Assembly: GCA_964654135.1 (NCBI GenBank)
Contig: CAZZHV010000009.1
Span: forward strand, 1-35,596
Reading direction: 5' to 3'
DNA length: 35,596 nt
Source of the DNA: CAMLQK01 sp964654135
GTDB lineage: Bacteria; Patescibacteriota; Saccharimonadia; Saccharimonadales; UBA4665
Part shown: positions 21,504-30,571 of the stretch, piece after piece
How the letters are laid out: each line of letters starts with the position of its first letter
Position numbering within the stretch: position 1 is the first letter of the stretch
Made by a program: the position numbers and the translations under genes
The notes under the pieces: generated by a model
Database searches by the model: none
Seen by the model: only the letters and a program-made list of their open reading frames with translations
Told to the model about the DNA's origin: nothing

Positions 21504-23534
21504 TTAGTTAAGGTTTGTAACAGCGCGTAGCTTTTTGACGCGCTCATATAACTCTGCGTATTGTACCAGATCTTCGTTCTTTTCGATATAGGCATGAGCG
21601 GCATTGCGCGCGCTTGCAATCAGCTTCGTATCTGTTAATTTGGCAATTCGCAGGTCAAGCTGGCCATGCTGCATTGTGCCATAAATAGCACCTGGGCCAC
21701 GCAATTCAAGATCGAGCTCAGCCAGCTTAAATCCGTCATGCGAGCGTTCCAGAGCTTCTAGGCGCTTTGGCGGTGCGCTTGAATCGCTCATCATAAGATA
21801 GCAGTAGCCTTGATGTTGGCCACGACCAACACGACCGCGAAGCTGATGGATTTGCGCCAAACCAAACCTATCGGCCGCCTCGATTAGCATGACGCTGGCA
21901 TTTGGCACATCAACACCCACTTCAATAACTGTGGTAGATACCAAAATATCGAGCTCATGGCGCGAGAATTGCTCCATGATGTCGTTCTTTTCTTGTGGTT
22001 TCATTTTGCCGTGCAACAATCCTATGCGGCGGTGCTTAAAGTCGCGTGTCGTAAAGTCTTCGTAGACCTGCTCAGCGGAATTAGCCTCAATACTCGACGA
22101 CTCCGATATAAGCGGACAAACAACAAACATTTGGCGACCCGCCTCTAATTCTTTATCGATGTCTGCATAGAGCTGTTTGCGCGAATTCGGCGAGGTGATT
22201 TTGGTAATAATCGGCTGACGACCCGCGGGTTTAACATCAATGATCGAAATATCGAGTTCGCCATACAAAGTTAGCGCCAAACTGCGTGGAATTGGCGTTG
22301 CCGTAAGGCTCAGTAAGTGTGGCATGTGGCCGGCTTTAGCCATGAGTGTCTTACGCTGCTCGACACCAAAGCGATGCTGCTCGTCGATAACCACCAGGCC
22401 AAGTTTGTGCATATCGACTTTTTCTTGGATCAGAGCATGCGTACCGATAATAAATTGCGCCGTACCGTCGGCAATATGCTCATAGACTCGCTCTTTTTCA
22501 GCAGCACCCATACCACCAACAAGCAAAGCAACCTTGTTATGCATATTCAGCGGTTCAAGCAATTTAAACACGGTGTCGGCGTGCTGACGGGCCAAAAGTT
22601 CGGTAGGTGCCATAATAGCGACCTGAAAGCCCTCAGCAATTGGCATTAGTGCGGCCATCGTGGCTACAACAGTTTTACCCGATCCCACGTCGCCCTCTAC
22701 AAGACGATTCATTGGTTGGGTTTTGTTCATATCCTTATAGACATGCCAAACAACCTTCTTTTGGGCATCCGTTAGCGTAAATGGCAGATGACTCGTAAAA
22801 AGTTGCGCCAATTTCTCGTCAAATGGGATAGCCACGCTCGTATCGACAAGTAGTTCTTTTTTGTTGAGCAGTGCTGCGAGCGTTAAGGCAAATACTTCTT
22901 CAAAACCGAGACGTTTGCGCGCAAGCTCTAGTGCGGCATTAGACTCCGGAAAATGCATCGTCTTGAGCGCTTCACCACGGCTAATAAGCTTTTCTTTGTC
23001 TATCAGCCACTGTGGCAATGTCTCGGGAGCACTCAGCATTTCTGGTGTTACTTCACGAATAATCTTGCGAATTTGCGTGCTCGTTAGCCCCTTAGTTTCA
23101 CGATAGACTGGGATGATTCGGGCCGTATTAACCGGAAAGTTACTAACAAGCTCAGCACTTGGATTCATGATGGCGAACCGATTGTGGCTTAGCTGATACT
23201 CACCTGATATAAAGTATTTCTGATCGGGCTTAAGCGCAGCAGCACGATATGGCTGATTGAACCAAATCAACCTAATGCTATCTGTTTCGTCACTAGCGAC
23301 TGCCTCGGTAATATGCATACCTCGGCGCACGTACCGCCCTTTTGCCTGCTTAATCACGGCCTCGACAGTAACAGGGCCTGGATGAATATCATGAATAGAC
23401 GAAACCGCAGAATAATCTTCATACCGCCTTGGGAAGTTCTCGATAAGGTCGCTTACGGTATGCACGCCAAGAATGGCGAATTTCTTCGCCATCTCTGGTC
23501 CAACACCCTTAACCTCAGTTATATCCCTATTCAT
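21504..23534 (-). CDS. recG: ATP-dependent DNA helicase RecG
   Basis: Branch-migration helicase that regresses stalled forks and processes recombination intermediates. 676 residues, normal. The N-terminal wedge domain begins with VKGVGPEMAKKFAILGVHTVSDLIE and contains an OB-fold. Walker A GDVGSGKT is at 281-288, DEQH at 384-387, TATPIPRSLALT follows, then motif VI with HQLRGRVGRG and the RecG-type C-terminus (FKLAELDLELRGPG). It begins with ATG at 23534, 18 nt after the small gene upstream, and leads into the PLC-like gene and rsmD. Confidence 0.97.
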   Translation of the reverse strand: MNRDITEVKGVGPEMAKKFAILGVHTVSDLIENFPRRYEDYSAVSSIHDIHPGPVTVEAVIKQAKGRYVRRGMHITEAVASDETDSIRLIWFNQPYRAAALKPDQKYFISGEYQLSHNRFAIMNPSAELVSNFPVNTARIIPVYRETKGLTSTQIRKIIREVTPEMLSAPETLPQWLIDKEKLISRGEALKTMHFPESNAALELARKRLGFEEVFALTLAALLNKKELLVDTSVAIPFDEKLAQLFTSHLPFTLTDAQKKVVWHVYKDMNKTQPMNRLVEGDVGSGKTVVATMAALMPIAEGFQVAIMAPTELLARQHADTVFKLLEPLNMHNKVALLVGGMGAAEKERVYEHIADGTAQFIIGTHALIQEKVDMHKLGLVVIDEQHRFGVEQRKTLMAKAGHMPHLLSLTATPIPRSLALTLYGELDISIIDVKPAGRQPIITKITSPNSRKQLYADIDKELEAGRQMFVVCPLISESSSIEANSAEQVYEDFTTRDFKHRRIGLLHGKMKPQEKNDIMEQFSRHELDILVSTTVIEVGVDVPNASVMLIEAADRFGLAQIHQLRGRVGRGQHQGYCYLMMSDSSAPPKRLEALERSHDGFKLAELDLELRGPGAIYGTMQHGQLDLRIAKLTDTKLIASARNAAHAYIEKNEDLVQYAELYERVKKLRAVTNLN

Positions 23535-23552
23535 GTCCCTCTAGTATACGAT

Positions 23553-23954
23553 TTATTGCTCGTCTTCGAGTAGCATCATGCGTCCTAATGCTACTTCAAC
23601 TTGTCCTAATACGAAAAGATTTTCGGGCAGTACCGGCTCCATCTTTGGACGATAGTCAAACGCATCGCCATCACGTTGTGAGTGTCTATATGCGTCAAGG
23701 AGAAATGTTCTATCGGTTGTATCTTCGCGCAAGATGATGCGCCCAAACAAACCGCATGACCCATGAGTATTGGGCTTTTCGTAGAAGTGCTTATATGTAA
23801 GTACCTCTGAGCCGTTGCCGTCAATATCAGCCTCAACTGACATACCTGTAAGTTCTGCATTTTCAATTTTTGCTATGTCTGCATCGACATACCCACCGCA
23901 GTCGCGTACCACATCAAAGGCACGCTGGAATCTACCCTGCGCTTCTTTATCCAT
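23553..23954 (-). CDS. Unrecognised 133-aa protein
   Basis: No family recognised. A small, acidic soluble protein (ends LLEDEQ) with three cysteines, two of them in RDCGGYVDAD and THGSCGLFGR. No membrane segment or signal peptide. It sits between the methyltransferase and recG on the same strand with gaps of 9 and 18 nt, so it is probably co-transcribed. Tight packing and a complete frame support it as a gene. Confidence 0.65.
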   Translation of the reverse strand: MDKEAQGRFQRAFDVVRDCGGYVDADIAKIENAELTGMSVEADIDGNGSEVLTYKHFYEKPNTHGSCGLFGRIILREDTTDRTFLLDAYRHSQRDGDAFDYRPKMEPVLPENLFVLGQVEVALGRMMLLEDEQ

Positions 23955-23963
23955 TCTACTACG

Positions 23964-24755
23964 CTATTTTGCTTTGCGAACCATAAAGAAGACGCTTGGC
24001 CCAAAGAATGAGTTGGCCAATGTTGGCTGCAAAATGCCTTCGATTGCAAGCATGGCCTTCTTTGGCATGATCTTCTTAAGACCAGGACTACGCAAGTTAG
24101 AAACAGATAAGATGCGGTCTACCTTGAGGCCTGCGTGTGCCAACTGCTTAATGACAGTGTGTGGGTTGTGGTTAACAAACGCGATTTCACCTTCTGTTTG
24201 GTGTGCCTTAGAACGAATGTCTACAGGATCGGTTGGCAGCTTCTTGCCCTTAAGTGCAAACTTCAAGCGATTGCGACCGTGCGCGTAGTTTGCAACTTCG
24301 ATAATTGCATAACCCTCGTCAGAAAGTACGCGTGAGATTTCACTAAATTCGGTGCTTGGATCTGGAAGGTGGTGCATGACACGAATCATAGTGATAAGGT
24401 CGAGGCTACCGTCTTCGAACTTAAGGTCGTCGGCTTGCATAAGCTTGCGGTCAACTTCTGGGTGTCCCTTTAGGAAGTCCTTAGCGATGTCGAGCTGTTG
24501 CTGACTTGGCTCAGCTAAAGTTACTTTGTCAGCAAACTTTTCGAGGAAGACGCAAAGGCGACCATAACCACCACCAATGTCGGCTGCGGTCTTAAAGTGC
24601 TTGCCTTTGAGCAAACGGCGAAGTGCCATTTCCTCTGCAGCATGCTCGTAGTCACGACCATCCCAATAACGGAGGTAGTTGTGGCTTGGATCGTTGTATT
24701 GATCTGCTTTTTTCTTAGATTGATTGTTTGTAGAGTTTGTTGCTGCTTTAGTCAT
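23964..24755 (-). CDS. Class I SAM-dependent methyltransferase
   Basis: 263 residues. Motif I AADIGGGYGRLCVFL (about 57-71), acidic residue of motif II in VTLAEPS, and motif IV region LDLITMIRVMHHLPDP (about 118-133) are those of the Methyltransf_11 group. The N-terminal 20 residues are Asn/Lys-rich. A C-terminal segment with KIMPKKAMLAIEGILQPTLA may help bind substrate. The MIRVMHHL stretch resembles small-molecule or lipid methyltransferases more than RNA enzymes, but the substrate cannot be told. It follows tyrS by 23 nt. Confidence 0.85.
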   Translation of the reverse strand: MTKAATNSTNNQSKKKADQYNDPSHNYLRYWDGRDYEHAAEEMALRRLLKGKHFKTAADIGGGYGRLCVFLEKFADKVTLAEPSQQQLDIAKDFLKGHPEVDRKLMQADDLKFEDGSLDLITMIRVMHHLPDPSTEFSEISRVLSDEGYAIIEVANYAHGRNRLKFALKGKKLPTDPVDIRSKAHQTEGEIAFVNHNPHTVIKQLAHAGLKVDRILSVSNLRSPGLKKIMPKKAMLAIEGILQPTLANSFFGPSVFFMVRKAK

Positions 24756-24778
24756 ATCTGCCCCAGTATATCAAGTTT

Positions 24779-26035
24779 TTATAGCTGTTCCACTAATACG
24801 AAGTTATTTTTACCGCGCTTAAAGAGGTTAAAACCTTTTTTAAGACCGGCATAGTGCGGATCATCCGGCAAAGCAGCCGTAGCCTTATTGCCGTTTATAG
24901 ACACCGCGCCATCTGTAATAAATCGCGTTGCTTCTGTTTTGGAAGAGGCTAGACCGGCGCGTACCGTAAGTTCAATTAGAGATTCATCGCTATTTGTAGA
25001 GAAAGTTGGTAATTCATCTTTTAGCACTTCGACAACATCTGTCGTAAGCTCAACTTCGCCCTTAGCAAATAGCAACTCTGTTGCAGCTTTGGCAGATGCG
25101 GCTTTAGCGTCACCATGGACAATTTTAGTAACTTCGTAAGCTAAACGCTTTTGTGCCGCACGTCCTGGGCGATGCTCGTTAAACTCAGCCATTACCGATT
25201 CGATAGTCGTTCTATCAAGTTCGGTAAAGATCTTGAGGTAGCCTTCTACGCCTTCGTCGTCAGAGTTAAGCCAAAACTGGTAGAACTTAAAGACGCTGGT
25301 CTTTTTTTCGTCCAGCCAGACAGCACCTTCTTCTGATTTGCCAAACTTCTTGCCAGTCGCTTTATTAATAACAAGTGGTAATGTCATGATGTGCGTCTCG
25401 TCGCCTGTGGCACGTCGGATAAGATCAACCCCGGAAATACTGTTACCCCATTGGTCTGCACCAGCAAGCTGGAGATTAACACCGTACTCTTTGTGAAGAT
25501 GCAAAAAGTCGTAACCCTGCAAGAGCGTGTAGCTAAATTCTGTGTAACTAATACCTGCGCCGCCTTCGCCCATACGCTTGGCAATGTAGTCACGCTGAAC
25601 AAGCGAAGTCATACTAAAGTGCTTTCCGACATCTCGCATAAAAGTTAAGACATTGATCTCTTTGAACCAATCAATGTTGTTAACGAGTTTAAACTCGTGG
25701 TCATTGTAGATCTTTTTTAGCTGAGCTTCGGCGCATGCTACATTGTGCGCAATCGCCTCTTCGCTTTGCAGAGGACGTTCTGAGTCTTTTCCGCCTGGGT
25801 CGCCCAACAAACTTGTAGCACCGCCAGCAAGCACAATTGCTTTATGACCGTGGCGCAAAAACACCTTGTCAAACATCATTGCCGCCAAGTTTCCTACTGT
25901 TTGAGAATCAGCGGATGCGTCAAACCCGTGGTAAAACGTCCACTCTTTGGTATTAAGTTCGTTTAAATCTTTAAATGTCGTTTGGTTTACGAAACCACGC
26001 CATTGTAGTTCTTCTGAAAGTGTCATATCACTCAT
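24779..26035 (-). CDS. tyrS: Tyrosyl-tRNA synthetase
   Basis: Class I synthetase charging tRNA-Tyr, 418 residues, normal. The fold markers YHGFDASADS, LLGDPGGK, the tyrosine-pocket QLAGADQWGN (189-198), and the KMSKS loop KFGKS (230-234) are present, followed by a C-terminal S4 domain (about 350-415). The HIGH signature is altered: DSQTVGNL, with Thr and Asn where both histidines usually stand. AAGGAC precedes the ATG. It heads the cluster leading to recG and rsmD. No T-box is seen upstream. Confidence 0.96.
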   Translation of the reverse strand: MSDMTLSEELQWRGFVNQTTFKDLNELNTKEWTFYHGFDASADSQTVGNLAAMMFDKVFLRHGHKAIVLAGGATSLLGDPGGKDSERPLQSEEAIAHNVACAEAQLKKIYNDHEFKLVNNIDWFKEINVLTFMRDVGKHFSMTSLVQRDYIAKRMGEGGAGISYTEFSYTLLQGYDFLHLHKEYGVNLQLAGADQWGNSISGVDLIRRATGDETHIMTLPLVINKATGKKFGKSEEGAVWLDEKKTSVFKFYQFWLNSDDEGVEGYLKIFTELDRTTIESVMAEFNEHRPGRAAQKRLAYEVTKIVHGDAKAASAKAATELLFAKGEVELTTDVVEVLKDELPTFSTNSDESLIELTVRAGLASSKTEATRFITDGAVSINGNKATAALPDDPHYAGLKKGFNLFKRGKNNFVLVEQL

Positions 26036-26188
26036 ATTTTTGTCCTTTAAATCATCAAATAGTGCTCTATGTGTCGTTATTTCGAGCGCATATAGAGATA
26101 TTGATGGCGTATAGGGTCTTGAATTTTCATATTACTTAACAGTATAGCCTATCTGGAGTTTTGCTGCATAACTTAGGTTTAGAACCGG

Positions 26189-26216
26189 TTGTGTACCAAG
26201 CATTTTTGTCTATAAT
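26189..26216 (+). promoter_or_regulatory. Promoter of the class A PBP gene
   Basis: TTGTGT (26189-26194), a 16-bp spacer, consensus TATAAT (26211-26216), 42 nt before the start codon. The remaining divergent gap to tyrS (26036-26188) holds no gene; no strong minus-strand promoter stands out. Confidence 0.55.
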
Positions 26217-26258
26217 AGAGTGCAGTAAAACTCACACAGTAGGAGCGAAAAAGAACGG

Positions 26259-29171
26259 ATGAATACTCCCCGCAAAAGTCCTGGGCGTCGTCGGCCTGGG
26301 AAGAGTACGTTTACCACCAAAAGTGGTAACACTATCAAACTAAATCAAAGTCTAAGTGACCGCATCCGTGCCCGTCGCGATGATAAAGCACGTCGACGCG
26401 CAGCTTATCTCAACACATTACCGCAGAATCGCTGGAAGCGTATTCTTTACCGTCTGCATCCTAAACGCGTTGCACAGTATTGGTTCAGCCGCGAAGGTGC
26501 CATTATGGCCCTCAAGATTGCCGGCATCGGCATCGTGGTCTGTTTCATTTTGCTCGTTGGTCTTTTTGCATATTTCCGCAAAGATCTACCTAACATTAAA
26601 GACATATCCGGCAACAACCTTGGCGGTAGCATTACCTACTACGATCGTACCGGTCAGACCGTTCTCTGGCAGGACTACGACGCCGTTAAGCGTATTCCTG
26701 TAGCCACTGATAGCATTTCTAAATACATGAAGCAGGCGACAATCGCCATCGAAGACAAAGACTTCTACAAAGAAGGAGCCTTTAGTGTTCGCGGTACAAC
26801 CCGCGCGGCTCTATCCAATGTTGTTGGCAGCGGTGGCGCCACTCAGGGTGGTTCAACTATCACTCAGCAGTTGGTCAAGCTAAACCAAGACTGGACAGAC
26901 GAACGTACGGTAACCCGCAAGATCAAAGAATTGATCCTTGCCGTAAACCTCGAACGTGAATATTCAAAAGATGACATTCTTACTGGCTACCTCAACATTG
27001 CCCCTTACGGTGGTATCGAATATGGTGTAGAAAGCGCCGCACGCGACTACTTTGGCACAACGGCCAAAGACCTCACGCTCGAGCAAGCAACTATGCTCGC
27101 AGCAATTCCACAATCGCCGTCCTACTACTCTCCATATTCATCGCCAGAATTTAACTCTTCTGCCGCAGCTGACGAATTCGGTAAAGAGGCTCTCCTCAAC
27201 CGACAACACTACATTCTTGACCAAATGAAGACTCAGGGCTACATTACACAAGCCCAAGTAGATGCCGCCAAGAAAGTTGATGTTCTTGCCCAAATTAAGC
27301 CATTGCAGCAGAAGTACTCTGGCATTAAGGCCCCTTACTTCGTACTTGCCGCCAAGCAGCAGCTCGAAAAGAAGTACGGCGCCGCTACCGTTAACCGTGG
27401 TGGCTGGAAAGTAACAACCACGCTTAACATGGACCTTCAGAACAAAGCTGAGTCACTTGTAGCTTCCAACCTACCGAATGTTAAGAAATATAAGGGTGAC
27501 CAAGAAGCTATGGTTGCCGAAGATGTTAAAACCGGACAAATGGTAGCACTTGTCGGTGGCGTAGACTTCTCCAACCCTGACTATGGTCAAATCAACTACG
27601 CGCAGACCAAGATTCCTCCTGGATCGAGCTTTAAGCCTTACGACTATGTGTCTATGATTAACGACACGACCAATGCTGGCGCGGGCTCAGTGCTATACGA
27701 TACGCAGTCTGCTCTTCCAGGCTACTCATGTACCAATAAAGCCAAGCCGGCTGATGGCGGTAACTGTCTGATGGACTACGACTTTAAGTACCCTGGCGCA
27801 GTAACCCTACGTTATGGTCTTGCAGGTTCGCGTAACGTCCCTGCCGTAAAGGCGATGCTTACCGTCGGTACCAATAAGGTCATTAAGACTGCCAACTCTA
27901 TGATGGCTGCCGATAACGCCTATCAGTGTTACGGTAACGAAGCCCTTACTGATGTCATTCCTTGTTACGGCGCATCCGCCATCGGTGACGGTGCATACCT
28001 TCACCTCGACAACCATGTAAACGGCCTCTCGACATTGGCCCGCCTTGGTACGGCAATCCCACAGACATACATCATTAAGATTACTGACGCCGGCAATAAG
28101 AGCGTTTACACCTGGTCACAGCCTAAAGGCAACCAAGTTGTTCGCCAAGATGCCGCATACATTGTCAATGACATGCTAAGCGACCCTAAGGCAAGTTACC
28201 TCCGTGGTAGCTGTACTGATGCAACTTGTACATCTCTTGCTCAGGGTGGATATAAATTCCAACACTACAAGGGCTGGAAGTTTGCTATCAAGACGGGTAC
28301 CACTAACGACAACTTTGACGGTCTGATGACCAGCTGGTCTACTCAATATGCTGTTGTCTCATGGGTCGGGTACCACACACGCAATGTCGAAATGACCGGT
28401 GGCGCCATGGAGCGCATGACCACTCCATTAACACGTGGCTTCATGGAATACGCTCACGATCAGCTCAATATGTCACCTGTTAACTGGAACAAGCCATCAG
28501 GCGTTAAAACAGGAGCCGCATATGTAATGCGCGGCTGGAACGTAAGCTCGGGTGCTCAATTGCCAAGCCCAAGTACCGACCTCTTCCCGTCGTGGTATCA
28601 GCAGAAGTCGGGTGCTAATTCATCGCAGACAGTCGATAAGGTGTCCGGCAAACTTGCAACTTCATGTACACCAGACGCGGCCAAAGAGACACAAGGCGGC
28701 GCTAACGCCAACGTATTCTCGGCAGATATCTTTGTTGGAGGCAGCGGCAGCAACAAGGCAACCGTAACGTCAACGGATGATGTCCATAATTGTGACGACG
28801 CTAAGCCTACAATCACGCTCACTGCACCACCAACCTGTACCGTAGGCCAGAGTTGTACATTCACTGTTACTGTCACTCAAGGAACACATGCTCTCAGCAG
28901 CAGTCAGTTCCCAGGTACCGTTAACTTCTACGTCAATGGAGATAAGGTTCAATCGCAAGGTGTTAGCGACTCACCAGGCACGATTACCTTCAATTACACG
29001 CCAACTTCGGCTGGTTCGGCAACACTCCGAGCAGAAGTTATCGATAGTGTCCTCTACAGCTCTACCACTGATGCCTCTGCCACTTTCCAAACTGGCACTG
29101 TATCAACTACCGTAGAGCCGGGTGGCGGGCGTGGCGGACGCTTCCGCGCACAAACTGCCAGCAGCAACTAG
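26259..29171 (+). CDS. Class A penicillin-binding protein (transglycosylase/transpeptidase)
   Basis: Bifunctional peptidoglycan synthase, 970 residues. Order: very basic cytosolic N-terminus (1-80), membrane anchor 82-106, glycosyltransferase domain with catalytic Glu in EDKDFY (165-170) and GGSTITQQLVK (197-207), transpeptidase with SSFK (456-459), SRN (524-526) and KTG (678-680), then an Ig-like domain (about 850-943) and a short RGGR tail. The usual His of the EDxxFxxH motif is not conserved. Ten cysteines occur, all but one outside the membrane, in close pairs at 491/503, 557/569, 652/657, 803/845, 860/866; the eleventh, Cys95, is in the anchor. AGGAG is 14 nt from the ATG, rather far. 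Monocistronic, ended by a strong terminator. Confidence 0.95.
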   Translation: MNTPRKSPGRRRPGKSTFTTKSGNTIKLNQSLSDRIRARRDDKARRRAAYLNTLPQNRWKRILYRLHPKRVAQYWFSREGAIMALKIAGIGIVVCFILLVGLFAYFRKDLPNIKDISGNNLGGSITYYDRTGQTVLWQDYDAVKRIPVATDSISKYMKQATIAIEDKDFYKEGAFSVRGTTRAALSNVVGSGGATQGGSTITQQLVKLNQDWTDERTVTRKIKELILAVNLEREYSKDDILTGYLNIAPYGGIEYGVESAARDYFGTTAKDLTLEQATMLAAIPQSPSYYSPYSSPEFNSSAAADEFGKEALLNRQHYILDQMKTQGYITQAQVDAAKKVDVLAQIKPLQQKYSGIKAPYFVLAAKQQLEKKYGAATVNRGGWKVTTTLNMDLQNKAESLVASNLPNVKKYKGDQEAMVAEDVKTGQMVALVGGVDFSNPDYGQINYAQTKIPPGSSFKPYDYVSMINDTTNAGAGSVLYDTQSALPGYSCTNKAKPADGGNCLMDYDFKYPGAVTLRYGLAGSRNVPAVKAMLTVGTNKVIKTANSMMAADNAYQCYGNEALTDVIPCYGASAIGDGAYLHLDNHVNGLSTLARLGTAIPQTYIIKITDAGNKSVYTWSQPKGNQVVRQDAAYIVNDMLSDPKASYLRGSCTDATCTSLAQGGYKFQHYKGWKFAIKTGTTNDNFDGLMTSWSTQYAVVSWVGYHTRNVEMTGGAMERMTTPLTRGFMEYAHDQLNMSPVNWNKPSGVKTGAAYVMRGWNVSSGAQLPSPSTDLFPSWYQQKSGANSSQTVDKVSGKLATSCTPDAAKETQGGANANVFSADIFVGGSGSNKATVTSTDDVHNCDDAKPTITLTAPPTCTVGQSCTFTVTVTQGTHALSSSQFPGTVNFYVNGDKVQSQGVSDSPGTITFNYTPTSAGSATLRAEVIDSVLYSSTTDASATFQTGTVSTTVEPGGGRGGRFRAQTASSN

Positions 29172-29188
29172 CGGCAGTCGCACATAGC

Positions 29189-29219
29189 AAAAGAGTCAGG
29201 CTTACCACCTGGCTCTTTT
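29189..29219 (+). terminator. Terminator of the PBP gene
   Basis: A 12-bp stem (29189-29200 with 29208-29219, one G-U) with a 7-nt loop, ending in TTTT on the plus strand, 17 nt after the stop. Confidence 0.9.
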
Positions 29220-29253
29220 CATTTAGCATTCTTTCTATTGAGCTTGGTGCACT

Positions 29254-29415
29254 TCGCTGCACCTATAGTTTGCTCTCTACCGGCACTTATACACTGAGCG
29301 TGCCTGCCTAGAGCGCAGCCTGTAGTTATGCGAACTTGCCTCGGAAGCGCACGGTATGCTATTTGAAGCATGCCGGGTGACCCGCAAGCAAGAGAGCAAA
29401 CTATAGGTGTAGCGA
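29254..29415. repeat. 162-nt element closed by 25-bp inverted repeats
   Basis: Left arm 29254-29278 and right arm 29391-29415 are complementary at 24 of 25 positions. The 112-nt interior has further hairpins: GGCAC...GTGCC, CTGC...GCAG, and GGTATGCT...AGCATGCC (8 bp). There is no open frame. It lies alone between the PBP terminator and the terminator of the next gene. Either a structured non-coding RNA (strand unknown) or a short transposon-derived (MITE-like) element; no clear target duplication flanks it. It does not match tmRNA, SRP RNA or RNase P RNA as I know them. Confidence 0.65.
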
Positions 29416-29428
29416 TACTGGGTATAAA

Positions 29429-29452
29429 AAAGCTCTGCCGAAGCAGAGCTTT
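29429..29452 (-). terminator. Terminator of the clpC-radA-yacL operon
   Basis: A 10-bp perfect stem closed by a TTCG tetraloop and followed by six Ts on the minus strand, 20 nt after the stop of the PIN-TRAM gene. Confidence 0.92.
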
Positions 29453-29471
29453 AGATAAATCTTCGAAGGGG

Positions 29472-30559
29472 TTAGCCTTGCATGCGGACTTGGCGCAGAC
29501 GGCCAGCAAGCTGTTTCTTGGGCGGGATAGCCAATTGCTGTGCCGCTGTAGGCTGCTGAGGAGCCTTCTGGTGCGTCTTTGCTGGTAAAGCTGCCTGTTG
29601 GGCGGGTTGTTGCGGTTGACGAGTACGCAGGCGCTCCTGGAGCTTCTGCTTCTGAGGCTCGTTAGCAGATGCGTGTGCGTTTGAACGATTTTGCTGATGG
29701 CTCTGGCGTTCCTCTTCGTGAACACGGCCAAATACCATCTTGCCTGCAACCGTCTGGTGCATACGGGTAANNNNNNNNNNNNNNNNNNNNNNNNNNNNNN
29801 NNNNNNNNNNNNNNNNNNNNNNNNNNNNNNNNNNNNNNNNNNNNNNNNNNNNNNNNNNNNNNNNNNNNNNTCGTGAACACGGCCAAATACCATCTTGCCT
29901 GCAACCGTCTGGTGCATACGGGTAACAGTTACGTCGACAGTCTTGCCTGCGTGGCGAGCAGCCCCTTCAACAACGATCATGGTGCCATCATCGAGATATC
30001 CGACACCTTGGTTAGGGTTGCTGCCCTTTTGTACGATCTTAATCTTGAGTGTCTCGCCAGGCAACGCGATTGGGCGAAGGGCCTGAGACAATTCGTTGAT
30101 GTTCAAAACGCCGACTGCTTCAATGGCGGCAATTTTGCCTAAGTTGTAGTCTGTTGTGTACAGATATGCCTCGAGCTTTTTGGCGAGGTGGATCAATTTG
30201 TCGTCCGTAGCGTGAACTTCAGGAAATGGCGTGCGATCGATAGTAACCTTAGCATTAAATGCTGTATCTTGAAGCTCATGTGCAATATCAAGACCAAAGC
30301 GAGCGCGTTCACGCTTGTGACCGTCGTTGCCATCTGCCAAGAGTTGCAATTCGTTGAGAATAAACTGCGGAATAACAAGATCGTCTGCTAAAAAGCCGTT
30401 GCGAACAAGTTCAACAACACGACCGTCGATAAGCGCACAGCTATCGAGAATAATTTGGCGCTTCTTGCCGCCCATAAAGGTCTTGAGGCCGTCCTTAGAC
30501 TGCATCACGACAAAACTTGCGATGAATAATAGTAGTACAATTTCGATAAATGTTGCCAT
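29472..30559 (-). CDS. Membrane-anchored PIN-TRAM protein (YacL type), split by an assembly gap
   Basis: Like B. subtilis YacL: a membrane anchor (about 3-19), a PIN nuclease domain with Asp39 (IILDSCALIDGR), Glu70, Asp119/120 and Asp137, then a TRAM RNA-binding domain (about 166-230). A run of 100 Ns (29771-29870) interrupts it. The 55 bp on each side of the Ns are identical; removing the Ns and one copy restores a single frame of 310 residues ending at 29472, with a glutamine-rich basic tail of about 80 residues. Read literally, the scaffold shifts frame and gives a false longer product. It follows radA by 12 nt; the radA-yacL order also occurs in Bacillus. Exact substrate unknown. Confidence 0.9.
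29771..29870. other. 100-N scaffold gap flanked by exact 55-bp duplication
   Basis: 29716-29770 and 29871-29925 are identical over all 55 bases, directly on either side of the Ns. This is what two contigs sharing a k=55 assembly overlap look like when joined with a default gap, not a biological repeat. Confidence 0.95.
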
Positions 30560-30571
30560 AGGCTTTTGTTT

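Noticed and set aside
26036..26258. T-box or other riboswitch upstream of tyrS
   Set aside because: No T-box sequence, specifier hairpin or antiterminator could be found on the minus strand.
29254..29415. RNase P RNA, tmRNA, SRP RNA or 6S RNA
   Set aside because: Too short for RNase P or tmRNA, lacks their conserved cores and the SRP tetraloop region, and the closing stem lacks the central bubble of 6S RNA.
29716..29925. 55-bp direct repeat as a biological duplication
   Set aside because: Exactly abuts both ends of a 100-N run; assembly overlap explains it fully.
29219..30559. 446-codon frame running through the Ns into 29219
   Set aside because: Arises only because the Ns plus duplicated 55 bp (155 nt) shift the frame; the C-terminal part crosses the operon terminator and the inverted-repeat element.
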